Below the pieces are notes generated by a model that made no database searches, had not been told where the DNA came from, and saw only the letters and a list, made by a program, of their open reading frames with translations. From Pyrinomonadaceae bacterium (GTDB taxonomy: Bacteria > Acidobacteriota > Blastocatellia > Pyrinomonadales > Pyrinomonadaceae), in contig JANQRU010000001.1 of NCBI GenBank assembly GCA_028284415.1, positions 372,001 to 436,000 of the forward strand: DNA of 64,000 nt, given 5' to 3'. A program made the position numbers and the translations under genes. Shown one piece after another: positions 26,418-34,871 of the stretch. Every line of letters begins with the position of its first letter. Within the stretch, counting starts at the first letter, position 1.

Positions 26418-27203
26418 ATGAAAGTATTAATGATCGGTGATGTAGTTGCTAGACCAGGAAGAAGAGCCGTATTAAATTATATCCAAGAACTCAGACAGCA
26501 TTATTCGATAGATGTTGCTGTGATGAACGCAGAAAATGTTGCTGGTGGTTTTTCTATTACACCACCAATTGCAGATGAATTGTTCGAAGCCGGCATAGAT
26601 TTAATGACCTCTGGAAACCATATTTTCGACAAATCCGAAGTAATTCCTTACATAAAGGAAAATAAAAAACTTATAAGACCCGCAAATTATCCTGAAGGAA
26701 CACCCGGTGTTGGTCTTTTTGTAGGTGAAGTAAATGGATTTAAGGTTGCAGTGTTGAATTTGCTTGGCAGAGTTTTTATGCCTCCTAATGTTGATGATCC
26801 ATTTAAAGTTGCCGATAAAGCAGTTGAATCAATACCTGAAGATGTGAAAATTCGCTTGGTCGATATGCATTGTGAAGCAACTTCTGAAAAATATGCGATG
26901 GGATGGTTTTTAGACGGAAAAGTTTCCGCAGTAGTCGGCACGCACACACACGTTCCAACAGCTGATGAGCGAATTTTAGATAATGGTACTGCTTATGTGA
27001 CTGACTTAGGATTAACTGGCAGTTATGCAGGTGTAATCGGTATGAAAAAAGAAGATGTATTGCAAAGATTTACACAATTTCCTGCTAAAAGGGCAGCTCA
27101 TTCAAAAGGAAATGTCTGGATTTGCGGGGCTGTAATTGAAATTGATGAAACAACTGGTATGGCAATAAGTATAGAGAGATTTAGAAAAGAACTGATTAAT
27201 TAA
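26418..27203 (+). CDS. YmdB-like metallophosphoesterase (TIGR00282 family)
   Basis: A 261-residue cytosolic phosphodiesterase. Metal-binding motifs are clear: MIGDVVARPGRRAV at the N-terminus, NAENVAGG, SGNHIFDK, VDMHCEATSEK and VGTHTHVPTAD. The Bacillus relative YmdB hydrolyses cyclic nucleotides and affects biofilm and motility decisions, but its role in this lineage is not known. The start is the ATG at 26418, since an earlier in-frame TTG would add only two residues. It converges with the coiled-coil gene that ends seven bases further on. Confidence 0.92.
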   Translation: MKVLMIGDVVARPGRRAVLNYIQELRQHYSIDVAVMNAENVAGGFSITPPIADELFEAGIDLMTSGNHIFDKSEVIPYIKENKKLIRPANYPEGTPGVGLFVGEVNGFKVAVLNLLGRVFMPPNVDDPFKVADKAVESIPEDVKIRLVDMHCEATSEKYAMGWFLDGKVSAVVGTHTHVPTADERILDNGTAYVTDLGLTGSYAGVIGMKKEDVLQRFTQFPAKRAAHSKGNVWICGAVIEIDETTGMAISIERFRKELIN

Positions 27204-27209
27204 TTCTTT

Positions 27210-28031
27210 CTATTTATCTAGAAGCTTGACACCTTTCATTTCTTCCTCAAAATCATCTTCCAACTCTTTTACTACCTCTTTTCTCAAATCTTCCGTCATT
27301 CTAGCTTCTTCTAGAGCAAGCGGTAACTGTTCGGTTCTAGCAGAGAGCTTTTTCAAAGCTAATTCTTTTCCTGCTAATTCAGTTCCTCTACGAGATGCAG
27401 CATCGATCATTTGTAAGCGTGATTTGGATTCAACTAACATTTCTTCAGCCTCATTCTTTATGTTTTGGAGGTTGGAAATGTCATCATCAATTTCTTTTCT
27501 AAAGTCATCTAATCTCTCACTCTTTAGGTATTTAAGTTTATTTTTTCGACGCTTTGCCAACATTAATTCATCTCTGGTGGATTTAATAATTCTTGTAGCA
27601 GTTAAACGGGATGCGAGTGTTTCTTGATAAGCATCAGCCAGTAACAAATCTTTTGAGCGAATGTCTTTTAAAGCTCTTTTTTCTTCACTAGAAAGCTCAT
27701 TTTTGAACCAGTCAACTTCACTGGGTTTGATTCCATCTATTGCAACTCTTTCTCTTAATTGACTTAACCAGCGTGAACGATAAATTAAAGTACCAACCGA
27801 ACCAATCCCCCCTAACACGAAGCCGCCGATTAATGTAACAAGACTCATGAATAGGAAAAAAAAAGCCGCTGGAGGTGTAGTACCAAAAATAAAAGAAAGG
27901 ATAAATAAGGTTGCAGAAGGAACTAATGATAGAACTGGTGGTAAGGCAATAGCCATAGCCCTCAATCTTCTGTCTTTACTAATATCTTTTTTAGTTATTT
28001 CGTATTTTGTGGTTGGTACTAAATCACTCAT
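27210..28031 (-). CDS. Membrane protein with long coiled coil, unknown function
   Basis: A 273-residue protein I do not recognise. A polar N-terminus of about 25 residues precedes two hydrophobic helices (about 28-50 and 55-83, with GGFVLGGIGSVG). A charged region (about 90-270) follows, much of it predicted to be coiled coil: DDDISNLQNIKNEAEEMLVE and further Lys/Glu heptads. No catalytic motif is visible. It could act as a membrane-anchored scaffold, but nothing in the neighbourhood (YmdB-type enzyme, VWFA protein) settles this. Confidence 0.75.
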   Translation of the reverse strand: MSDLVPTTKYEITKKDISKDRRLRAMAIALPPVLSLVPSATLFILSFIFGTTPPAAFFFLFMSLVTLIGGFVLGGIGSVGTLIYRSRWLSQLRERVAIDGIKPSEVDWFKNELSSEEKRALKDIRSKDLLLADAYQETLASRLTATRIIKSTRDELMLAKRRKNKLKYLKSERLDDFRKEIDDDISNLQNIKNEAEEMLVESKSRLQMIDAASRRGTELAGKELALKKLSARTEQLPLALEEARMTEDLRKEVVKELEDDFEEEMKGVKLLDK

Positions 28032-28157
28032 CTTTTGGATTACTCTACATATTCTACAAACTTAATTCAAATTAGCTGCATCTAAATCCAAATACATTTT
28101 TGAAAATGTGATAAAGTTGTAAGATATAAATTACTTAAAACAATTAAAAAAGAGATT

Positions 28158-29147
28158 ATGTCAAATTCTAAATTGTTACAATACACAGCTGTTCTTCTTC
28201 TTTTGACACTTGCTTTCACTTCAGTTTTCGCTCAAAAGGAGAAAAGCAAAAAAAAGAAACAGAAACAAAAACAGCAAAACCAAGTTCGTGTTGTGACAAT
28301 TCCTATCTCAATTTTTACGGAAAAAGAGCTTGAAAAAAGACAAGTTGAAGAATTTGTTGAGGCAGGAAGAATACTTGTAAAAGAAGATGATGAGGATCAA
28401 ACTGTCTTGTCAATCAGAAGCGTTAGCAACACACCTTTATCTCTCGCAATTTTACTCCAAGATGATCTTAGTGCAAGAGTTAATTTACAACTTAAAGACA
28501 TTAAAGAATTCATTAAAAGTTTACCAAAAGGCTCTAGGGTAATGGTTGCCTATTTAAGAGGTGGAACTTTACAAGTTCGTCAAAAGTTTACTAAAGATTT
28601 GGATAAAGCCGCCAAATCTCTGAGAATAGTTTTAAGTAGCTCTGCTGTTGCACCTAGAAGCCCGTATGATGGTGTTATGGACGCCCTGAAGAGATTTGAC
28701 GGACTTCCAACTGGCAGACGGGCAATTTTGTTATTTTCTGATGGATTAGATATTTCTCAAGGCTTTAGTAATTCCACACCTGGTCAGAGCAATGATCTGA
28801 ATCGTGCAATTCTTAAAGCTCAAAGAAGAAGTGTTGCAGTTTATTCAATTTACTCATCAGCTACTTTTACCAAGAGCGGAAATTCTTTACTTGTAAATAA
28901 TGGTCAGGGTTCGTTAAATAAACTTTCTTATGAAACAGGTGGTAAAGCATTTTTCCAAGGAACTTTTACCCCTGTCTCGTATCAACCATTTTTCAGGGAT
29001 TTAAGTTTGGCTTTGACAAGACAGTTTGCTCTTTCTTACCTATCGACACAAATGAAAAAAGGCTATTATAAAATTGAAGTTACAAGTACTAACCCCGAAG
29101 TAAAAATCGAACATCCGAAAGGTTATTATTACAGAAAAAGACGTTAA
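28158..29147 (+). CDS. Secreted VWFA-related domain protein
   Basis: A 329-residue exported protein. The signal peptide ends at FAQ (residue 23) and is followed by a Lys/Gln-rich stretch (KSKKKKQKQKQQNQ). A von Willebrand factor A-like domain spans about residues 85-310. The MIDAS is degenerate: LLQDDLSARV where D-x-S-x-S is expected, and later LLFSDGLD. This is the VWFA-related family abundant in Acidobacteria; members are secreted and uncharacterised, with a presumed adhesive or scaffolding role. The stop codon lies inside a long palindrome that terminates transcription from both sides. Confidence 0.85.
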   Translation: MSNSKLLQYTAVLLLLTLAFTSVFAQKEKSKKKKQKQKQQNQVRVVTIPISIFTEKELEKRQVEEFVEAGRILVKEDDEDQTVLSIRSVSNTPLSLAILLQDDLSARVNLQLKDIKEFIKSLPKGSRVMVAYLRGGTLQVRQKFTKDLDKAAKSLRIVLSSSAVAPRSPYDGVMDALKRFDGLPTGRRAILLFSDGLDISQGFSNSTPGQSNDLNRAILKAQRRSVAVYSIYSSATFTKSGNSLLVNNGQGSLNKLSYETGGKAFFQGTFTPVSYQPFFRDLSLALTRQFALSYLSTQMKKGYYKIEVTSTNPEVKIEHPKGYYYRKRR

Positions 29148-29210
29148 ATTTTATAATGAAAAAAAGTCCGTTTGTTAAACAAACGGGCTTTTTTTCATTA
29201 TAAAATTTAA
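29144..29210. terminator. 67-bp palindromic bidirectional terminator
   Basis: The segment reads almost the same on both strands. The core is GTCCGTTTGTT/AACAAACGGGC, flanked by A-run and T-run tracts, then by ATAATG and TAAAATTT and their complements. It contains the stop codons of both convergent genes (29145-29147 and 29207-29209), so it serves as a shared terminator. Confidence 0.93.
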
Positions 29211-29692
29211 GCTACTCTGAAGTTACAAACAGGACAGGTTTTGACTTCTTCTTTAATTAGAAAACCCACCCAAAATAATGGAAAGAATGTAAGCAATAAA
29301 ACTGTGAAAACTATCCAACCGGCAGCTGAAATTTTCTTTTCAATTTTTGGCATAAGCTGGCTAGCACATCTCGGACACCTGTATCCAGCTGATGTCATAT
29401 TTTGTTGATACGATGCAGGGAGATTACTCTGTGGCATCTGCATATCTTTTTGAGTAGGTTTTGAAGGTGTGTTTACTAATGGACGGACTTGATTAATGGG
29501 TCTTGTTTGTTTTTCTTCTTTTAGAGTTAATTCGTCTGTTTTCCAAGAATAGGGTTTAGGAGGAGCGTATTCATAACTAACACGTTTTTTCGGCATTTCC
29601 TGTCTTTGTGTACGTGTAAAATTAAGCCCACAAAATCGACAGAAATTACTACCATTTGAATTTAATTGACCACAACTTTGGCAACGAATCAT
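29207..29692 (-). CDS. Zinc-ribbon membrane protein with C-terminal second ribbon
   Basis: A 161-residue protein. The start is the ATG at 29692, preceded by AGAGGAG six bases away; an upstream in-frame ATG at 29722 lacks such a site. The N-terminus is a zinc ribbon with CQSCGQLN and CRFCGL (four Cys). A Pro/Gln-rich linker follows, then a second Cys pair CPRCASQ, a hydrophobic helix (ISAAGWIVFTVLLLTFFPLF) and a final CPVC. The last part resembles LITAF-like/double zinc-ribbon proteins in which a membrane segment interrupts the ribbon. The function is unknown. Confidence 0.75.
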   Translation of the reverse strand: MIRCQSCGQLNSNGSNFCRFCGLNFTRTQRQEMPKKRVSYEYAPPKPYSWKTDELTLKEEKQTRPINQVRPLVNTPSKPTQKDMQMPQSNLPASYQQNMTSAGYRCPRCASQLMPKIEKKISAAGWIVFTVLLLTFFPLFWVGFLIKEEVKTCPVCNFRVA

Positions 29693-29763
29693 TTTAACTC
29701 CTCTTAAGGAAAAAGCCTTCATATTAACTTACGGAATATTTAAACAAAAGTTCAGATTTCGTA

Positions 29764-30735
29764 TTAATCAAATCTTACTTTTTGTCCAGTTTTTATCGCT
29801 TTGTAAACTGATTCAACTAATTCTACAGACTTAAAGCCATCAAAAGCTGTCACAGGAGGCTCTTTATCATTTAAGATAGAATCAATGAATGCTTTATCTT
29901 CTTTTACATACCCCCAACGCTCTTCTTTTTCCGTCATCGCAAAAGAATGTGTTTCAAAGTTTGCATCCATCCCTTGTGAGTCAATCAGATGCTCCATTTC
30001 CTCTGTCATAATTGTTCTGTGATGACAAAAAACCTCAATTCTTTCAAAAGGAAAGTGCCAACTTGCATCCGATGAGGATGCGAATGTGCAATGAAATCCA
30101 TTTTTGAACTTAAAGATTATTGAAAATTCATCTAGTTCAGGGTATTCATGCTGTGAACCATAAGCTACCAGTTCTTCTATTTCACCAAACTGAAAACGAC
30201 ACATATCGAAAAGATGAATAGTTGTTTCATACAAAAATCCACCTGTTACGTTCACATCACCTGTCCAGACCGGATTTTTTAATTCGCCACGATTCATTTT
30301 TATGTGTGCCGAATGAGCACAGTCTGTTTTAATCAATTCTTTTAATTTTTGATACACAGGTGCGTATCGGCGATTGTGTCCTACCTGAAAAACACCTTTA
30401 CCGTTATTTGCGGTCTCAAGAAGTTTTTTTGCATCTTCGGTGCCTATAGCAAACGGCTTTTCACAAAAAACGTGTTTTTCGTGTTCCACGGCATCCGTTG
30501 CTATTTCAATATGAGTTTTATTCGGTGTACATACCAAAACTGTATCACAATGATCGAAAAGTTCTTCGCGAGAATCGCAGACTTTTCCCCCAATCGTTTT
30601 AGAAGTTTTTTCAGCCTTTTCTTTTACGATGTCATAAAGTGCCGAAATCACAGCGTTTTCTAAACCTGAGTAAATTCGCCCATGCACATTTCCAATGAAA
30701 CCTGTGCCAATTATTCCTATTTTAACTTTTTCCAT
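29764..30735 (-). CDS. Gfo/Idh/MocA-family NAD(P)-dependent oxidoreductase
   Basis: A 323-residue cytosolic dehydrogenase. The Rossmann motif GIIGTGFIGNVHG is at residue 6, and the family's EKPFA with its catalytic lysine follows near residue 94. The C-terminal alpha/beta domain includes GGFLYETTIHLFDMCRF with the His of the active site. Members oxidise or reduce sugars, inositols and related polyols. Start at 30735 after a short A/T gap; a longer reading back to 30804 lacks family resemblance. It is 22 bases downstream of the TIM-barrel isomerase gene, which together suggests sugar or inositol catabolism. The substrate cannot be named. Confidence 0.9.
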   Translation of the reverse strand: MEKVKIGIIGTGFIGNVHGRIYSGLENAVISALYDIVKEKAEKTSKTIGGKVCDSREELFDHCDTVLVCTPNKTHIEIATDAVEHEKHVFCEKPFAIGTEDAKKLLETANNGKGVFQVGHNRRYAPVYQKLKELIKTDCAHSAHIKMNRGELKNPVWTGDVNVTGGFLYETTIHLFDMCRFQFGEIEELVAYGSQHEYPELDEFSIIFKFKNGFHCTFASSSDASWHFPFERIEVFCHHRTIMTEEMEHLIDSQGMDANFETHSFAMTEKEERWGYVKEDKAFIDSILNDKEPPVTAFDGFKSVELVESVYKAIKTGQKVRFD

Positions 30736-30757
30736 TAAACTAATTTTTTTATAAGAT

Positions 30758-31603
30758 TTACCAACTTCCACCAGCAACGCTGCTTTGCAGTCCCAAAACA
30801 TCAATTGTTGCTCGACGAGCTTTTATAGCAACTTGAAACGGATCTTGATTCCAATACTCAGGTCTAAAAATCTCTATAGAAACCATTCTGTCATAACCAA
30901 TTTGATCGAATTTAGCTTTTATATCTTTGATAGGTAAAATTCCTTCACCGGGATATAACCTGTGTGCATCTGTCAATTCCTCTTTCGGAAGGTTTTCAGC
31001 ATCATTTATATGAAAAATGAACAACTTCTCTGGATTCAGATTTTCTATAGCTTCAAAACTTGAATTGCCAGCGTAAAAGTGGAATGTGTCAATTACATTG
31101 CCAACATTTGGTCTATTTACTTTTTCAACAATTTCATTGCATAAATCTAATGTTTGAACTGAACAATCAGTTTGCCCTAAAAACTCAAAAGCCAATCCAA
31201 CATTGTGCTGTTCAGCAATATCAGCTAACTCATTTAAGACTTTTACAGATTCATCAATTATCTGCTCTTTAGTCGCATTTTCTGGTAATTTGCCCGGTAC
31301 AACCACAACATAAGGACTTCCGATTTTGCCTCCAATTTCACACAATTCTTTACATTCAGCTTTTATATCTTCGTAATCTTCTTGTGTTCTAAAAGTAATA
31401 TGTTCAATTGAGTTAATTGAATAAGGCATAAGAGTATGCTCATTCAAAAGACTTTTCAGGTCTTCGACTGTATTTGTCTCTAAGAACTTACGTAACTTTG
31501 CCGCCCAGATTTCTATTAAATCATAACCTGCTTCGCTAGCAGCTTTTATATCTGTTTCTAAATCTGCGTGCATTGTTGTTGCTCCATTCAATGCAATTTT
31601 CAT
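30758..31603 (-). CDS. Sugar phosphate isomerase/epimerase-like TIM-barrel protein
   Basis: A 281-residue protein of the xylose isomerase-like TIM-barrel group (AP endonuclease family 2 fold). Typical are MKIALNGATTMHADL at the start, AGYDLIEIWAAKL, FEFLGQTDCSVQT (metal-site Glu), NVGNVIDTFHFY and LFIFHINDAENLP. Relatives isomerise or dehydrate keto-sugars and inosose. It is the first gene of a two-gene unit with the Gfo/Idh/MocA dehydrogenase, a frequent pairing in polyol catabolism. No transporter or regulator is adjacent. Confidence 0.88.
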   Translation of the reverse strand: MKIALNGATTMHADLETDIKAASEAGYDLIEIWAAKLRKFLETNTVEDLKSLLNEHTLMPYSINSIEHITFRTQEDYEDIKAECKELCEIGGKIGSPYVVVVPGKLPENATKEQIIDESVKVLNELADIAEQHNVGLAFEFLGQTDCSVQTLDLCNEIVEKVNRPNVGNVIDTFHFYAGNSSFEAIENLNPEKLFIFHINDAENLPKEELTDAHRLYPGEGILPIKDIKAKFDQIGYDRMVSIEIFRPEYWNQDPFQVAIKARRATIDVLGLQSSVAGGSW

Positions 31604-31792
31604 AAATCACTCCTTAAAATTCTGTCAATAATTGCCAAATTTTAACACGGCTCAGTTCAATTGATAAAAAGCATTTACATAAGTTTTTAAGTGAAAAAAG
31701 GCACTTTTTTTGGGATTTATAAAAAAAAATAAAAAAAACTTGTAAGATTTCACAAACTTTTACCATAGATAATTAGAGTCCTTATGCAAAAA

Positions 31793-31907
31793 ATTAACCC
31801 TAGACTAAAGTCGTCGGTTGTTATTAGGGTTAATAACAAGACACTTCATCCCTATGATCAAAGAAGAGGTAGTTATCAATCACTTGAACTACCTCTCACC
31901 GTTTTTT
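31793..31907 (+). ncRNA. Candidate small RNA or long leader with two hairpins and a T-run
   Basis: This lies in the 494-base gene-free gap 31604-32097. ATTAACCCTA (31793-31802) pairs with TAGGGTTAAT (31825-31834), and AGAGGTAGTT (31865-31874) with AACTACCTCT (31887-31896). TTTTTT at 31902-31907 makes the second hairpin look like an intrinsic terminator. A TAGATAAT box (31766-31773) precedes the first hairpin by about 20 bases. The rest of the gap shows only A/T tracts. I see no match to a known RNA family. Confidence 0.45.
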
Positions 31908-32097
31908 ACATTCCTACTTTGTAAAATCTTGATATTTATCTTTTATGTACTAAAAAAAAATGGTATAAGTTTCATCAGAACATATCTTAACTTTTGAAAT
32001 CTTCGTATTAATTTCAACCTGCAACGCTAATTGTTTTCTTTTCGTCTAAGAACCTGTAAAGGTGTTTATCAAACCTTAGCTCCCTTAAATCAATATT

Positions 32098-33489
32098 ATG
32101 AAAAAAGCATTTATTCTTTTCGCATTTTTATTTTTATTTTCATTCCAAGCATTTGGACAAGTTTATAATGATGCAACTCTTTCAAGAGTTATTTCTTTGG
32201 ATAAACTCAGCGTTGATGTTAGTGGCAATCTCCGCACTTTGCCTGTTAAAGATCACATGTACCGTGCGGACGTGTATATGTCTAACAGGCAATTTTCCAA
32301 CGCCAGAGAGCATTGGAACAAGGTTCTGACTCAATATCCAAATGAACCTAATATCCCGAAAGCCTTGTTTGGAATGGGGCGTTCAAATATGTGGGAAAGA
32401 AATTATGATGTAGCGGTTTCTTGGTTTGATAAATTAGTAAAAAATCATCTATCAACATCCTGGGGTCAAGAAGGCTTAGCATACAAAGGAGCTTGTTTTG
32501 TACGCCTTGGTAAAAATCTGGAAGCTGCTCAAACATATCAACAATATACGGTAATGTTTCCATACGGGAAGCGTATCGAATCTTCGTTCTTGAACATAAT
32601 TGATGCATACAGAGAAGCCTCTAGATATGATGATGCGAATGCTTGGGTTGATAAAACACGGAAAAAATTTAATGGGACTACGACAGAAGTAAACGCACTT
32701 CATGCAAGGCTGCGTATGGAGATTTATCGCAGTAATTGGAATGAAGTTCTCAGGACGGCAAATGAATTATTAAGACTCAATAACTTTAAAGGAACAATGG
32801 CATTCGAGTATGAAGTAAAATACTTAAAAGCTTATGCTTTAGAAAAATTAGGAAACCGAACTCAAGCTGTTAGCACCTACACTGCTATTCCAGCTTCTCC
32901 AACATCTTATTATGGTGGCTTAGCTACTGAAAGAATTTCTGCACTTGGCGGAAGCACGGTGTACAGAAACCGTCAAATGAAAAATGCTAGTCGTAGGGTT
33001 GCTCGACTCTACCCTGTAAGATTTAGAGCTGAACTTCTTAGATATTCCAAATCCAGAGGAATTGATCCGCGTTTTGTTTTAGCAATAATGAAGCAGGAAA
33101 GCAGCTTTAGACCAAAAGCAAAGTCTTTTGCGGCGGCAAGAGGACTTCTTCAATTAACTTACGACACAGCCCTCAAATACAACAAAGAAGCAGGATTTAA
33201 CAAAATAAGCGGGACTGATTTGTACAGACCAAATGTAAATATTGCAATTGGGAGTGTTTATATTGCTAAGTTAAAAAACCAGTTCGGGGGCTTATATGAA
33301 GCAATCGCAGCCTCGTATAACGGTGGTGAGGATAACGTAACTCGCTGGTTAAATCGTAGTAATCCAAAAAAAGAAGCCATTTTCACTTCAGAGGTAGGAT
33401 TTTCTGAAACTAAAAAATATGTTTTCAAAGTAATGAGCAATTATCGAGTTTACCAAGAACTTTACACGGAAAATCTGCTTAGAAAATAA
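32098..33489 (+). CDS. Secreted lytic transglycosylase with TPR-like N-terminal half
   Basis: A 463-residue periplasmic enzyme that cleaves peptidoglycan glycan strands. It has a signal peptide (residues 1-20, ending FGQ). A helical region of TPR-like repeats follows (about 55-290), then an SLT domain (about 305-455). The catalytic Glu is E334 in MKQESSFRPKAKS; the motif continues AARGLLQLTYDTA and closes with AASYNGGEDNVTRW. This order resembles the Slt70 type. A gene-free gap with a possible small RNA lies upstream, and a hairpin shared with the convergent ilvA follows. Confidence 0.92.
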   Translation: MKKAFILFAFLFLFSFQAFGQVYNDATLSRVISLDKLSVDVSGNLRTLPVKDHMYRADVYMSNRQFSNAREHWNKVLTQYPNEPNIPKALFGMGRSNMWERNYDVAVSWFDKLVKNHLSTSWGQEGLAYKGACFVRLGKNLEAAQTYQQYTVMFPYGKRIESSFLNIIDAYREASRYDDANAWVDKTRKKFNGTTTEVNALHARLRMEIYRSNWNEVLRTANELLRLNNFKGTMAFEYEVKYLKAYALEKLGNRTQAVSTYTAIPASPTSYYGGLATERISALGGSTVYRNRQMKNASRRVARLYPVRFRAELLRYSKSRGIDPRFVLAIMKQESSFRPKAKSFAAARGLLQLTYDTALKYNKEAGFNKISGTDLYRPNVNIAIGSVYIAKLKNQFGGLYEAIAASYNGGEDNVTRWLNRSNPKKEAIFTSEVGFSETKKYVFKVMSNYRVYQELYTENLLRK

Positions 33490-33496
33490 ATAATTG

Positions 33497-33535
33497 GAAT
33501 GGGAAGTATAAATCTGCTTTTTATTCTTCCCATTC
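33497..33535. terminator. Hairpin between convergent transglycosylase and ilvA genes
   Basis: GAATGGGAAG (33497-33506) pairs with CTTCCCATTC (33526-33535). The right arm lies within the last codons of ilvA. It has no long T-run after either arm, so termination efficiency is uncertain. Confidence 0.45.
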
Positions 33536-34753
33536 GCCGGGTTCTTCTCTAACAACTTGATAATTCATACCCTTTAATTTATTAAAAATATCTTCTCCAT
33601 GCTCTTCATCGCGGACTTCGAGTAGCATCTCTATACCAACTTTACCAAGTGGTGCTAAATACATCGCCCGTAGGTGGAATACCTCAATAACGTTTGCACC
33701 TTCATCAGCAACTACATCTAATAAAGTAGATAAACGTCCCGGACGATCATCTACTAAAGCCTTCAATGTAATGTAGCGGGATTGCCTAACCAAAACTTGC
33801 TCTAAAATTCTAGCCAACAAATTTGCATCTATGTTTCCGCCACATAACACTGCACACACATTGTCGTCATTTGTAATATTAACTTTTTTTGCTAAAAGTG
33901 CCGCAACTCCAGCTGCACCGGCACCTTCAACGACTAAACGATTGTTAGTAACGCAATGCGATATGGCTAAAGCAATTTCTTCTTCGCTTACGGTAACAAT
34001 TTCATCTACATAGTCATTTATAATTCCGAGAGTTATCTTCCCTGGACTTTTAACTGCTATTCCGTCGGCGATTGTTGTTTTCAATTTGTCAGCGTTGGGA
34101 TGCCCAAACTTTAGAGAGTCTTCAATCACAGCAAAATTTTCTGCTTCAACACCAATAACTTTTATATCAGGGTTATAATTTTTTAAGGCTATTGCAATAC
34201 CTGATATTATTCCGCCACCACCAATAGGAACGACAGCATGACTTATTTCAGGTAATTCGTCCTTTATTTCTAGACCGATTGTTCCCTGCCCTGCAACTAT
34301 AAGCTCATCATCAAAAGCGTGAATATGCGTGTAACCGTGTTTTTCGGCAAGTTCGTGTGAATAAGCCATAGCCTCATCAAAACTTTCACCGTGCAAAATC
34401 ACATCCCCACCAAAAGTTTTGGTTGACATTATTTTTGTGAGTGGAGCATATACAGGCAAAACAATCGTCGATTTGATCTCGTTTAATGTGGCGGCTAAAG
34501 CAACTCCTTGAGCGTGATTGCCTGCCGAAGCAGCAACAACTCCACGTTTTTTTTCTTCATCACTTAAACGTGAAATTTTATTGAATGCACCGCGAATCTT
34601 GAATGATCCACCTCTTTGCAAACACTCAGCTTTCAGAAAAGCATTTGTGCCAATCAAACTTGAAAGACGGTAGTCACGCATTAGTGGTGTAGTCGTGATA
34701 ACTCCACTTAGTATTTCCTTCGCATCGTTTATATCTGAAATTTGAACAGCCAT
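33521..34753 (-). CDS. ilvA: Threonine ammonia-lyase (threonine dehydratase) with ACT domain
   Basis: A 410-residue PLP enzyme converting threonine to 2-oxobutanoate, the first step towards isoleucine or of threonine catabolism. The PLP lysine is K52 in GGSFKIRGAF, and the phosphate-binding glycine loop VPIGGGGIISG is at about residue 180. A single ACT-like regulatory domain occupies about residues 325-405 (SRYITLKALVDDRPGRLSTLL). This one-ACT, roughly 400-residue form is typical of many bacteria; ligand control (isoleucine or AMP) cannot be told. No other isoleucine genes are near. Confidence 0.93.
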   Translation of the reverse strand: MAVQISDINDAKEILSGVITTTPLMRDYRLSSLIGTNAFLKAECLQRGGSFKIRGAFNKISRLSDEEKKRGVVAASAGNHAQGVALAATLNEIKSTIVLPVYAPLTKIMSTKTFGGDVILHGESFDEAMAYSHELAEKHGYTHIHAFDDELIVAGQGTIGLEIKDELPEISHAVVPIGGGGIISGIAIALKNYNPDIKVIGVEAENFAVIEDSLKFGHPNADKLKTTIADGIAVKSPGKITLGIINDYVDEIVTVSEEEIALAISHCVTNNRLVVEGAGAAGVAALLAKKVNITNDDNVCAVLCGGNIDANLLARILEQVLVRQSRYITLKALVDDRPGRLSTLLDVVADEGANVIEVFHLRAMYLAPLGKVGIEMLLEVRDEEHGEDIFNKLKGMNYQVVREEPGEWEE

Positions 34754-34821
34754 AAATCTGCATTATAGATATTTTTCAAAAGCATTCAATGCCTTGTAAT
34801 TAAAACTTTTAGCTTAAAATC

Positions 34822-34830
34822 TGATATAAT
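34822..34830 (+). promoter_or_regulatory. Extended -10 promoter of the SPFH gene
   Basis: TGATATAAT (34822-34830) is a perfect TATAAT with a TG one base upstream, about 40 bases before the ATG at 34872. No good -35 box is visible, as is common with extended -10 promoters. Confidence 0.55.
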
Positions 34831-34871
34831 TATTAAATAGTTTTTATTTAGCGAATTTTGGAGGTCAATGT

